Shown: positions 24,070 to 32,685 of the stretch, piece by piece
How positions within the stretch are numbered: position 1 is the first letter of the stretch
Layout of the letters: each line of letters opens with the position of its first letter
Source: a virus
Length of the DNA stretch: 57,368 bases
IMG/VR virus record: IMGVR_UViG_3300044993_000663
Location: 1-57,368 of that record
Strand: one strand, 5' to 3'
Made by a program: the position numbers and the translations under genes
Notes under the pieces: generated by a model
Told to the model about the DNA's origin: nothing
Databases searched by the model: none
The model's input: the letters and a program-made list of their open reading frames with translations, nothing else

Positions 24070-24460
24070 CAGCCGACCGAAGGGGTCATAGATGTACTTG
24101 AACGCCTCGCCGTCGTCGGTCATGTTGCCGACGCGGTCGTGCGTCGGCGTCTTGATCTGCTGGCCGTTGGACCAGAGGTCGCGCTGCGTGACCTCGTTGG
24201 CGGCGTTGAAGGTGCCCGTCTCGTCGAGGTCGCCGCTGTCGGTGAAGACGTTGTTGCCGTTCCTGTCGAGCTTGTGGTTGGCCCAGTTGCCCGTCTGGGT
24301 CAGCGTCCAGATCTCCTGGCGCGTGCGGTTGATGATGGCGCTGCCGGACCAGGTGCCCTCCTCGGCCTTGGTCAGGCGGTCCAGCCCATCCATCGTGAAG
24401 TCGACGTCGTGACCGGAGAGCACCTGGTCCACGATCCGGTCCACGTTGGAGTTGTAATCG
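24070..24460. repeat. Duplicated segment of the Rhs gene (copy A)
   Basis: 391 bp essentially identical to 26502-26892, an offset of 2432 bp, with differences seen at 24426 and 24457. In the minus-strand reading it encodes the same YD-repeat stretch as the intact Rhs gene (from DYNSNVDRIVD to KYIYDPFGRL). It is sandwiched between the truncated IS256-type gene and an IS fragment, with no reading frame joining it to a complete protein. It may be a relic of gene conversion or of a collapsed second Rhs cassette. Confidence 0.85.
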
Positions 24461-24478
24461 AGCGACGGAACATTTGCA

Positions 24479-24663
24479 CCGGACGCCTGCTGGCGGAGTA
24501 CATCGAGTACCACAATCGGGAGCGACCGCACATGTCCCTCGACTTCGCCACGCCGATGGGGCAGATGCCGCCGGCCCGCGCCGGGCCGGTCGAACCTCGC
24601 GAGGTCCGCTGCCGCGAGCGACTTGGCGGCGTGATCAAGCACTACTACCGGAACGCTGCGTGA
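24479..24663 (+). pseudogene. C-terminal remnant of an IS3/IS481-like transposase
   Basis: About 60 residues: LLAEYIEYHNRERPHMSLDF, then ATPMGQMPPARAGPVEPREV and GGVIKHYYRNAA. They match the end of the transposase at 20789-21864 with several substitutions, so it is a diverged sister element rather than a recent copy. Downstream (24664-24738) two right-end-like sequences (TTGCACAGGAC and TTTGTACAGGAC) occur close together, suggesting stacked element ends. Confidence 0.7.
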
Positions 24664-24738
24664 CACGGATTACCCCTGAACACACGCCTGAAATCACGCA
24701 CGGAATAATTGCACAGGACGATATTTGTACAGGACGGA

Positions 24739-25224
24739 TCAGGGCGCCAGGGCTGCTTGAGTCAGATAGGCCGAGACTCGGTCGGCGTCCTCTCGCGAGC
24801 ATACCAGATCGATGCTGCTGTGCCCGGCGTGGAGAAACAGCACGGGTCGAGGCTGGACCGATGCAATGATACACGCCTCATCGTCATCCGGTCCACTAGG
24901 ATCGCGGAGCTGCATCAGGATGGCCTGTCGATCTCGGATCATATCTTCGCAGCGGAAGACTCCCACTGCCTCGCACCGGTCGAGCAGATCCAGCGACGAA
25001 GACGCTGCCGTCAAGCGCGTTACATGTGATGCGTCTGGCGCTTCGGAATAGACTCTTAGCATTGCGGCGCACGGCTGCGGCGCGACAAGGCGCCCGACCT
25101 GGTCAAGCAGGGTCGCCAATGACGAGGCCGTGCTGCTGATGCGCAGCAGCCACCGCATGGGCAAGCCATCAACCGCGTATGGCGGACCAACCACTTGGAC
25201 GAGCGTGTTAGTGTTCTGGGTCAT
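24739..25224 (-). CDS. Presumed immunity protein of the Rhs toxin
   Basis: A 161-residue cytoplasmic-looking protein (no signal or membrane segment) whose ATG at 25224 follows the Rhs stop codon by two bases, with AAGG overlapping the junction. A small gene immediately 3' of an Rhs C-terminal toxin is by rule its cognate immunity gene. The sequence alternates strands and helices (CAAMLRVYSEAPDASH, then DEACIIASVQPRPVLFLHAG) and ends close to debris of an IS element. I do not recognise the immunity family. Confidence 0.6.
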   Translation of the reverse strand: MTQNTNTLVQVVGPPYAVDGLPMRWLLRISSTASSLATLLDQVGRLVAPQPCAAMLRVYSEAPDASHVTRLTAASSSLDLLDRCEAVGVFRCEDMIRDRQAILMQLRDPSGPDDDEACIIASVQPRPVLFLHAGHSSIDLVCSREDADRVSAYLTQAALAP

Positions 25225-25226
25225 CC

Positions 25227-28200
25227 TTACTCGACTCCGAAGAACCAGTCCCGGATTTTCTTAGGAATGATGCCGTCCCACTGAGCCGGCTTGCCGTGAT
25301 GTGGACGATCCCACCTGATCCACTTCCGGATTCGGTCGATGCGGGTAGTCTTAACAATTACGCTTGTCTCCTTCATCGCCCGAAGTGCCTTGCCACCGCA
25401 CGTAACGACGCGCAGCGTGGCTCCGCACGGAGCGGCGATGCTCACAACATCGCAACACAGGACGATAACATCTTGCGTTGGACCCTCATCAATTCCGGGA
25501 ATGTGCTGAGGACCGCCCGTGCAATTCAGCACGCAGTCCGGGCCGATGCAGCGAACGATGGTGTCAATAATCCCCGGAGTGGGCTTCGCAGGTGGGGGTG
25601 GTGGCGGCGGAGTCATGCCGCGTGGGACCAATCCGATTCCAGGAACCCACCGATCACCAGGCGATAGGCCGTCATACGGGTGAAGGCCGAATGGGTCAAC
25701 GAGGCCTGTCGGCAACCCCAGCACGTATTCATACAGATTCACGCTCCCCGCCGCGTACTCCATCGGATCCCGGTTGAGGAACCTCCCCCTGGCCGCGTCA
25801 TACACGCGGTGGCGGGCGTGGTACTTGCGGGTGTACTTGTCCCAGAGGTGGCCGGTGTAGCCGAACCGGTTGCCGGTCACGATCGAGAGGCCGTCCGTCA
25901 CGGTCCAGCCGTTCTTCCAGGCCTCCTCGAAGAGGGCCAGGTCCTTCTCGTTGACGTCCCCGTCACCGTTGAGGTCGCACTTGGGGTCGGCGTTCTCCCA
26001 CGCGGCGGTGTAGGCGTCCAGGTCGTCCTTGGTCACCTTGCCGTCGCCGTCCCAGTCGGCGTCGATGCGCGGGTAGGCGCGCGGCATTCCGTAGGACCAG
26101 TACTTGACGCGCTCCAGCACCGTGCCGCCGGCGTCCACCAGGGCCGACACGTCGTGGTGGGCGTTCTGACAGTAGTAGACACGTTCCTCGAGCGTGGGCG
26201 GGCCGGTCACGTCGCGGTCGCGCAGGATAATGTCGTCGATGTAGGAGGCCCCGCCCAGGCCGTCCAGCCCGGCGTTGTGGCGGACGTACCGCTCCTTGAT
26301 GACCGTGGATGTGCCCGCGGAGTTGGTGATGTACACCGCGACGATCCGCCAGCGGGCGTCGTACACGTACCGTTCGGTGGGCTCGTCGGTGAGGCTGCCG
26401 TTGCCGTTGGTGTCGGAGCGGGCGGCGATGAGCTGGCCCAAGCCGTCGTAGGTGTACTGCGCGACCACGAGCGAGGGGTTCGTGCGCTTGACCACCTTCG
26501 TCAGCCGACCGAAGGGGTCATAGATGTACTTGAACGCCTCGCCGTCGTCGGTCATGTTGCCGACGCGGTCGTGCGTCGGCGTCTTGATCTGCTGGCCGTT
26601 GGACCAGAGGTCGCGCTGCGTGACCTCGTTGGCGGCGTTGAAGGTGCCCGTCTCGTCGAGGTCGCCGCTGTCGGTGAAGACGTTGTTGCCGTTCCTGTCG
26701 AGCTTGTGGTTGGCCCAGTTGCCCGTCTGGGTCAGCGTCCAGATCTCCTGGCGCGTGCGGTTGATGATGGCGCTGCCGGACCAGGTGCCCTCCTCGGCCT
26801 TGGTCAGGCGGTCCAGCCCATCCATCGTGAAGTCGACGTCGTGACCGGAGAGCACCTCGTCCACGATCCGGTCCACGTTGGAGTTGTAGTCGTAGGTGAT
26901 CTTCTCGTGCCAGATCTCCGAGGCGCCCACCTTGCTGGCCCACGTGTCCGCGATCGGGCGGTCGAAGGCGTCCAGGCCGGGATACTGGCCGAGCGTGGCG
27001 TTGAAGCGTTCGCTGACGATCCCCGGCTGGGGGTACTCGACGCCCACGAGCTGACCCTCGCCGAGGTACTCGTACTTGGCGACGGGCGTGGGCGTGCTGC
27101 CCACCGTGACGCGGCGCACGCGGCTGAACTGGTCGTTGACAATCGAAGCGGCTTCGGGGCTGCCGCCGCCGACGAGGTAGTCAAAGCCCACGGGCGTGCC
27201 GTCGGGCAGTGTGATGCCCGTGCGGCGGACGGTCTGCCGAGTTCCCGCGGCGGCGGCCTTGGCGTAGGCGAATGCGACCTCGTACAGGTGCGTGCCGCCG
27301 ATGGCGGAGTCGTGGTCCTGCTGGGTCTTGAGGACATTCCCCCACCCATCGTAGAGGAACTTCACCTGGTTGAGGACCGCGTAGGAGGCGTCCTTCTGGG
27401 TGACGGTCTGGAGCTGGCCCAGGGCGTTGTAGGAGGTCAGGATGGACTTGACCGATGAGTCGAAGTCGGTGGCGTAGGTCGCCACGTACCGTTCGGCGAT
27501 CCGGAACGCCTCGTCGTACTCGAACGCGATCACATTCCCGGCCTGGTCGGTCATCTGCTTGACGCGGCCCTGGCGGTTGTAGAGCATCGTGACCACGTCG
27601 GTCGCGTCGGCTTTGTCGGGGTATTCCACCTTGGAGAGCAGGTGGCCCGTGGCCACCTCGCTTGGGTCGAAGCCCAGGGTGTTGGTGCCGTAGGTGTAGG
27701 TCGTGACCTGGTCCGTGCCACCCGGAACGCGGGCGATCTGCTGGGTCAGCAGCGTGTTGGTGTAGACGTACTCGGTGGTTCGGTCTTCATCGTTCGGCCC
27801 GGGCGAGCCGTCCACGTAGTTCTCGACGCTCTTGATGGTGCGGCCCGCGTGGTCGTAGGTGTAGCGCGTGTAGCGCCCCATCGCGTCGCGCAAGTCGAGG
27901 AGTGATCCCGCTGTGTCGTACGAGTACTTCGTGACCAGCGCGGAGCCGGATGACGCGGTCGGCTCGCTCAGGCCCGTTCTGTCGAATGTTGACCCGCCGT
28001 TGGTGCCGTATCGGGCGACGGTGATGACGCGGTCGAGCGCGTCGTACCAGCGGGCTTCGATCTGCGCCCGTCCTTTCAGATCGGCTGCGGTGAGCTTCAT
28101 CAGGCTCGGCGTGCCCCCGTCCTGGTTCAGGTCGAGAGGCCCGGTCGTCATGCTCCCGCCCCGTCGGTAGTCGTCGGCGTGGTACCTGCTGATGGCGACG

Positions 28201-31200
28201 CTCATCAGCACGTTGCCGGTCGTCGCCTCGTACGCCGATTGATTCTCGGCCATGACAACGTCGCCGGTGACGTTCAGCACATCCGCGTAGGAGGCGTCAT
28301 CGTCCTTGGCGAGCTCAAACTCATGGGTCGCTCGGCCCAGGCGGTCGTAGCGGTACTTGACCAGCCGCTCGCCGCGCTGCTTGACGATGCGCCCGACGGC
28401 GTCGTACCACGTCAGCGACGTCAGACTATCGAGGTCCTGTCCCAGGTCTTGTCCGGCGACCTGCCCGATGTTGTGGCGGACCTTCTTGAATTGGCGACCC
28501 TGCTCGTCATAAAAGAACTCCGCCAGCGCCAGCCGGTGCGAGTTCTGCCCGTTGAAGGTCCGGGGTGTGTAAGCAGAATCCTCATAAGGATAACGTCCCT
28601 GCTGGTCGGGGGTGATCAGCTCGTCGATGTTGTCGTAGAGGCCGACAGCTGTCACCCGCCCCAGGTTGTCTCGCTCGTAGAAGACGTGTGGGGATAATTT
28701 GCGGGACACGACGACGTTCCGGCCGCGGGCATCGCGGAAAATGCGGTTGGGCGTACCGGGCCCAAGCTCAGCGACAACCACGACACAGTCGGACGACGAC
28801 ACGTCTCCCTCGCCGGTGCCGCCACCCCCATCACCGCCGCCACCATCGCCGTCATACGTGCCCACCCAGATCAGTTGCATATTGTTGGGCAGGAAGCCTC
28901 CGCCCTCGGAGTCGTCTGTGCCGACATACTTCTTGATCGGCAGGCCCCTGGGGTCGAATTCGCTGCGCACGATAGTTCCCGATGGCTGGGTGATGCGGAA
29001 CAGACGCCCCATCGGGTCGTAGTCGTTCTTCGTGCGGTCGTAGTTGGTCCCATGCGCGCCGACGCCAGACGCGGGAATATCGAAGTATGTGCGGGTCTCC
29101 TCGGCGCGCACGCCGGGCTTGTTGCGGACCGTCGTGGTCAGCCGCTCGAGTGACCCCACCTCTGCCGAGAACGCCGCGATCGGGTCGTCTATGGGGGAGT
29201 TCGGGTTTGTTTGCACCCAGAACGAGAGAGGCCAGGTGGTCTGGTTATTCGGAAGTCCAACCGTGGCCTCGAACTCGGCATGGTTCTCGCCGTTGAAGAC
29301 CGTGTATTGGGCGGGCCCCCACGCAGTGCCGGTGCTCGACTCCCACTTGGGCACCGAGAGCGTGACTCCGCGGGCGTCGTCAAGCCGGGTGTAGTACTGC
29401 CTGGTGACGCGGCCGCTGGGCAGAGTTGTCGTGTCGTTTCGTCCCTGGGCGTCGTAGCCGTATCGCGTGACGAGATTGAAGCCGCTGGTGACCGAGGAGA
29501 TGCCCCACACGGTGCCGGGGTTGTCCGCGGATGCGATATCGCTGGAGTTGGTGTTGGCGTCGTCAATGCGGAGCGAGATCAACCCGCCCTCAACACGCGT
29601 GTAGGTCAGGATGCCGTCGCGTTCGCGCCGGAACGCCAGCGTCCCGTCGGAGCGGAGATAGTCGATGGTCGTGTCCCGGGCCGTGCCGCCCGGGCCGTTG
29701 TTGGCGACGGAGACGACAGGCAGGCGGGTCTCGATGGACTTGGGGGCCAGCGAGGCCTCGCCGGAATGGAACGAGTACACGTAGTCCGTGGTGTTCACGC
29801 CGCTGGTCGGGCTGGTCGTGGTGTACTGGCTGCGCGCGGCGACGAAGGGGCGGAGCACCGAGTAGTCGGCCGACACCGCTTTGGATGCGGATGTGTACGT
29901 CACGGTCCATTCGGCGTACTCGTTCTGGGCGCTGTCCCCCTCCATCCAGAGACGCGACTGGAGCAGCCCCTTGAGGGCTCCCGAAGCCACGCGCTGGAAC
30001 CGGACCACCAACCCGCGATCGGCGATGGGTGTAAATGCTCCCGACGCGTGGTCGTAGCGGGTCGTCTGGTCGTCGCGCAGGTTGCGCGGCGAGTGCCAGC
30101 GGTCCAGCATGCCGTCGGTGTCACGCTCGATGTAGAAGGACCAGCGCTTGTCGGGGTACTGCGGATCGCCCGAAGTGAGCACGCGGGAGAGCGGCTGCCC
30201 GGCCTCATCGAAGTACTGCACCGTGTACGCGCCGGCGTGGGTTCCGCTCGTGACCGGAGGAGTCACAACCGTGCGCGTGCACCAGTCGTTCTGGTAGCCG
30301 GAAGTCTGCCTCGGGTCGGTGCTGTTGTCGGAATAAGCGTAGCTGTATGTCCCGCTGACACCGCCGCTGCAGCCGCATTCGCCGTTGAACCAGGCGGACT
30401 TGAGGCGGCCCGTGTTCTCCTCGTATTCAGACAGGCCGGCCAGCGCGTAGGGATTCAGCGCCTCGTAGGTCGCGCCGGTGAATCCATCATCGAAGACCTT
30501 CTGCGGCTGCTGACCGGGGTCGTTCCAGTCGAACCGCCGTGTCCCCTCCGGACCGACGACCAACCGCAGTTGGTGCGGGTAGCCCGGATTGGACGTGGCG
30601 TTGTATGTTCCCTTCCAGTAACGGTAATAGGTGACCTTCCTCAGGCTCTGCGAGGAGTCGCTCAGAGGCGTGACGGTTGAAACCAGCTTGAGGTCGCCCG
30701 GGCTACCGTGGGCGATGTCCGCGTCGGCGCTGGCGTAATAGGTGTAGTCGACGCGGCCGATCTCGGTCCACGACCCGCTGTTCACCTCGGCCTTGACCTG
30801 CGTCAGCCGCTTGACCGAGTCGAGCGTCTGGTAGGTATAGGAATACCGCCGACCATCGGCGTCGAAGGCGACCGCGATCCGGCCATCGGCGTCGTAGCCG
30901 GCCGAGATCGCCTGGGACTTGGTCGTGCTTCCCACGTACGCGGCCGCGCCGGCCGGATCGGTCATGGTCCAGAGCTGCCCCTGCGCCGGCGCCGACGCGC
31001 TGTCGAAGCCGAAGAAAACAACCCGGTTGCCGACCTGGTCGTGGTAGGTGTACGTATCGGGGCCGTTGGCGTCGGCCTCGAAGGTGACCGCGCCCGCGGC
31101 GCCGTTGACGCCGCGGAACGAGCTCGTCGGGTTGCCTCCCGACATGACGCGGCGGAACTCCAGGAACCGATCCGCGCCGTAGACCAGGTACACCATGTCC

Positions 31201-31676
31201 TGACTGTCGTCCGTGTTGTCCACAAAGACGATCTCGGGCTGCGACGACTGCGCCCAATTCCACCCCTGATAGCCGTTGCTGTCGGTGCGCCCGCTTCCGT
31301 TCGTCTGGACCGGGTTGTACGTGCGCCCGATGACCCACGGGATGCCAGTCGATGGGAACGACAGGTCTACTTCGTCGATCTCGTAGGCCCCGACGTCGAG
31401 CCGCATGTCGCCCTGCCGGAGATTGCTGTTCCAATCCTCCGGGAACGGATTGGCGGCGATGTGCCAGCCGAATGGCGAAGGCGCCCGCTCCGTGCCGTCG
31501 ATGTTGACGCCGCGGTGGAGAAACGCCGGACGCAGCCCCTGCACCGGCGTTCCACCGGAGGGCAGGTACGTCGTCAATGATGGGCTGCTGACCTCCAGGA
31601 GATTCTGGCCGCACACAGGGATCGCGGTCAGGAGGCTGGCGGCGATGACGGAGAGAGCGGCGGCTGTAGGTCGCAT
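25227..31676 (-). CDS. Very large secreted Rhs/YD-repeat polymorphic toxin
   Basis: A 2149-residue protein starting MRPTAAALSVIAASLLTAIP with a signal peptide ending near VCGQ. Dozens of YD repeats follow, then the Rhs core end (YHARHRVYDAARGRFLNRDP and NLYEYVLGLPTGLVDPFGL). Just before that core lies an unusual insert with two dockerin-type calcium loops (DWDGDGKVTKDDLDAY and DLNGDGDVNEKDLALF, about 25930-26065). After VDPFGL come a proline run and about 140 variable residues ending RPHHGKPAQWDGIIPKKIRD, the presumed toxin tip; its activity is not recognised. Rhs proteins build a cage around such toxins. An upstream extension to 31895 lacks a signal and is rejected. Its internal 391-bp stretch is duplicated at 24070-24460. 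Confidence 0.88.
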   Translation of the reverse strand: MRPTAAALSVIAASLLTAIPVCGQNLLEVSSPSLTTYLPSGGTPVQGLRPAFLHRGVNIDGTERAPSPFGWHIAANPFPEDWNSNLRQGDMRLDVGAYEIDEVDLSFPSTGIPWVIGRTYNPVQTNGSGRTDSNGYQGWNWAQSSQPEIVFVDNTDDSQDMVYLVYGADRFLEFRRVMSGGNPTSSFRGVNGAAGAVTFEADANGPDTYTYHDQVGNRVVFFGFDSASAPAQGQLWTMTDPAGAAAYVGSTTKSQAISAGYDADGRIAVAFDADGRRYSYTYQTLDSVKRLTQVKAEVNSGSWTEIGRVDYTYYASADADIAHGSPGDLKLVSTVTPLSDSSQSLRKVTYYRYWKGTYNATSNPGYPHQLRLVVGPEGTRRFDWNDPGQQPQKVFDDGFTGATYEALNPYALAGLSEYEENTGRLKSAWFNGECGCSGGVSGTYSYAYSDNSTDPRQTSGYQNDWCTRTVVTPPVTSGTHAGAYTVQYFDEAGQPLSRVLTSGDPQYPDKRWSFYIERDTDGMLDRWHSPRNLRDDQTTRYDHASGAFTPIADRGLVVRFQRVASGALKGLLQSRLWMEGDSAQNEYAEWTVTYTSASKAVSADYSVLRPFVAARSQYTTTSPTSGVNTTDYVYSFHSGEASLAPKSIETRLPVVSVANNGPGGTARDTTIDYLRSDGTLAFRRERDGILTYTRVEGGLISLRIDDANTNSSDIASADNPGTVWGISSVTSGFNLVTRYGYDAQGRNDTTTLPSGRVTRQYYTRLDDARGVTLSVPKWESSTGTAWGPAQYTVFNGENHAEFEATVGLPNNQTTWPLSFWVQTNPNSPIDDPIAAFSAEVGSLERLTTTVRNKPGVRAEETRTYFDIPASGVGAHGTNYDRTKNDYDPMGRLFRITQPSGTIVRSEFDPRGLPIKKYVGTDDSEGGGFLPNNMQLIWVGTYDGDGGGGDGGGGTGEGDVSSSDCVVVVAELGPGTPNRIFRDARGRNVVVSRKLSPHVFYERDNLGRVTAVGLYDNIDELITPDQQGRYPYEDSAYTPRTFNGQNSHRLALAEFFYDEQGRQFKKVRHNIGQVAGQDLGQDLDSLTSLTWYDAVGRIVKQRGERLVKYRYDRLGRATHEFELAKDDDASYADVLNVTGDVVMAENQSAYEATTGNVLMSVAISRYHADDYRRGGSMTTGPLDLNQDGGTPSLMKLTAADLKGRAQIEARWYDALDRVITVARYGTNGGSTFDRTGLSEPTASSGSALVTKYSYDTAGSLLDLRDAMGRYTRYTYDHAGRTIKSVENYVDGSPGPNDEDRTTEYVYTNTLLTQQIARVPGGTDQVTTYTYGTNTLGFDPSEVATGHLLSKVEYPDKADATDVVTMLYNRQGRVKQMTDQAGNVIAFEYDEAFRIAERYVATYATDFDSSVKSILTSYNALGQLQTVTQKDASYAVLNQVKFLYDGWGNVLKTQQDHDSAIGGTHLYEVAFAYAKAAAAGTRQTVRRTGITLPDGTPVGFDYLVGGGSPEAASIVNDQFSRVRRVTVGSTPTPVAKYEYLGEGQLVGVEYPQPGIVSERFNATLGQYPGLDAFDRPIADTWASKVGASEIWHEKITYDYNSNVDRIVDEVLSGHDVDFTMDGLDRLTKAEEGTWSGSAIINRTRQEIWTLTQTGNWANHKLDRNGNNVFTDSGDLDETGTFNAANEVTQRDLWSNGQQIKTPTHDRVGNMTDDGEAFKYIYDPFGRLTKVVKRTNPSLVVAQYTYDGLGQLIAARSDTNGNGSLTDEPTERYVYDARWRIVAVYITNSAGTSTVIKERYVRHNAGLDGLGGASYIDDIILRDRDVTGPPTLEERVYYCQNAHHDVSALVDAGGTVLERVKYWSYGMPRAYPRIDADWDGDGKVTKDDLDAYTAAWENADPKCDLNGDGDVNEKDLALFEEAWKNGWTVTDGLSIVTGNRFGYTGHLWDKYTRKYHARHRVYDAARGRFLNRDPMEYAAGSVNLYEYVLGLPTGLVDPFGLHPYDGLSPGDRWVPGIGLVPRGMTPPPPPPPAKPTPGIIDTIVRCIGPDCVLNCTGGPQHIPGIDEGPTQDVIVLCCDVVSIAAPCGATLRVVTCGGKALRAMKETSVIVKTTRIDRIRKWIRWDRPHHGKPAQWDGIIPKKIRDWFFGVE
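26502..26892. repeat. Duplicated segment within the Rhs gene (copy B)
   Basis: The in-frame original of the 391-bp duplication; see copy A at 24070-24460. Both boundaries fall inside the YD-repeat region and not at a domain edge. Confidence 0.85.
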
Positions 31677-31915
31677 GGAGCGGTTCCGGTGGGGCCAAAC
31701 GGTGGTCAGGAACGAACGACCGGGGGCGTAGCATACCAAAGTCCTGGTGGCCGCGTCCGTCGGATGGGCCGGCGGACCCGATCCTTGCCAAATCTTCTCG
31801 TCGGGTCTACGACCCGCGGCACGCACGGCGCCGGCCCCTCTGTTACAATCCACGGCAGACGAGTCCGGTCCCGGCCAACCAGGAATCCAGAGCACCCGGA
31901 GAATGCGAGGAACTT

Positions 31916-32614
31916 ATGCGGTGGATGCTGTTCATGCTCTCTGTCGCGGCGATGCTGGCCTCCTTGGTAGGCCTCGCCAGCGCCCATGCGGCCCGTGCTC
32001 GCCCCGCTGCGATGGTGATCCCGACCACGATCAGCCCAGCCGTCGCGCTCCCCCGGACGGGCATCGACGTCGAAAAACTGCTGGCCGCCGGTGTCCAACC
32101 GGTCCAGTTCGAGGGGATTGTCAACGCGTCCCGCGATTACCTCGCCGAAAACGAAGCCCGGTGGCAAGCCGCTGACCAGGCTCTGTCGGACTCGCGAGAG
32201 GCCCTGGAACTGGCGGTGCAGGAGGGGGAACCGGCAAACATCGAGGCCGCTCGCGCACTTCTTGCGCAGCGAGAGGCTGCTCGGGCTCAAGTTCAGAACG
32301 AGCTCTTTACGGTGGTCTCCGGGCTTTTGGACGCAGCGGTCGGCGCCCGCCTCGGGCGCGTTCGGGCCAACCTGGACCAGTGGCCGCTGCCGACAAAGTA
32401 CCTCGTTAGGGACCGGACCGAAGCCGAGTGGATCGGTCTACGAGATTCTTTGGCGGAGGTTGCCGAGGCCCAATCGGCGCAGCGGAGCGCCAACCCCGAT
32501 GCGCTTTCGGTTGTCGCGGCGGCCGATTCAGACCCAGAGACTGTGGCCGCGGCGGCCGCGCTGCAGGAGATTGCTGCGGCTCGCCTGGCGTGGCGAAATG
32601 CCATGCAGCAGTAA
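31916..32614 (+). CDS. Exported coiled-coil protein upstream of gspD
   Basis: A 232-residue protein with an N-terminal signal or anchor (MLFMLSVAAMLASLVGLASA) and a long Ala/Glu/Gln-rich helical region (about 80-140, NEARWQAADQALSDSREALE, then AARALLAQREAARAQVQ). GAGGA precedes the ATG. It lies 71 bp before gspD on the same strand and may belong to the secretion cluster. No family recognised. It is divergent from the Rhs gene, and the 239 bp between them should contain both promoters. Confidence 0.6.
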   Translation: MRWMLFMLSVAAMLASLVGLASAHAARARPAAMVIPTTISPAVALPRTGIDVEKLLAAGVQPVQFEGIVNASRDYLAENEARWQAADQALSDSREALELAVQEGEPANIEAARALLAQREAARAQVQNELFTVVSGLLDAAVGARLGRVRANLDQWPLPTKYLVRDRTEAEWIGLRDSLAEVAEAQSAQRSANPDALSVVAAADSDPETVAAAAALQEIAAARLAWRNAMQQ

Positions 32615-32685
32615 GAGAGGGGTTGAGGCTTCGGGCCCTGGCGGGCCCTGAGTGAGACGGTCGCCGGGGTTGGTACGATGCCGTA

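Noticed and set aside
23755-24663. A 302-residue plus-strand frame across IS, Rhs copy and IS fragment
   Set aside because: It joins three unrelated pieces by chance; only its last 60 residues match a transposase.
25680-27458. A 592-residue Val/Gly-rich frame on the plus strand
   Set aside because: Antisense shadow of the Rhs gene. The same shadow appears in the duplicated segment.
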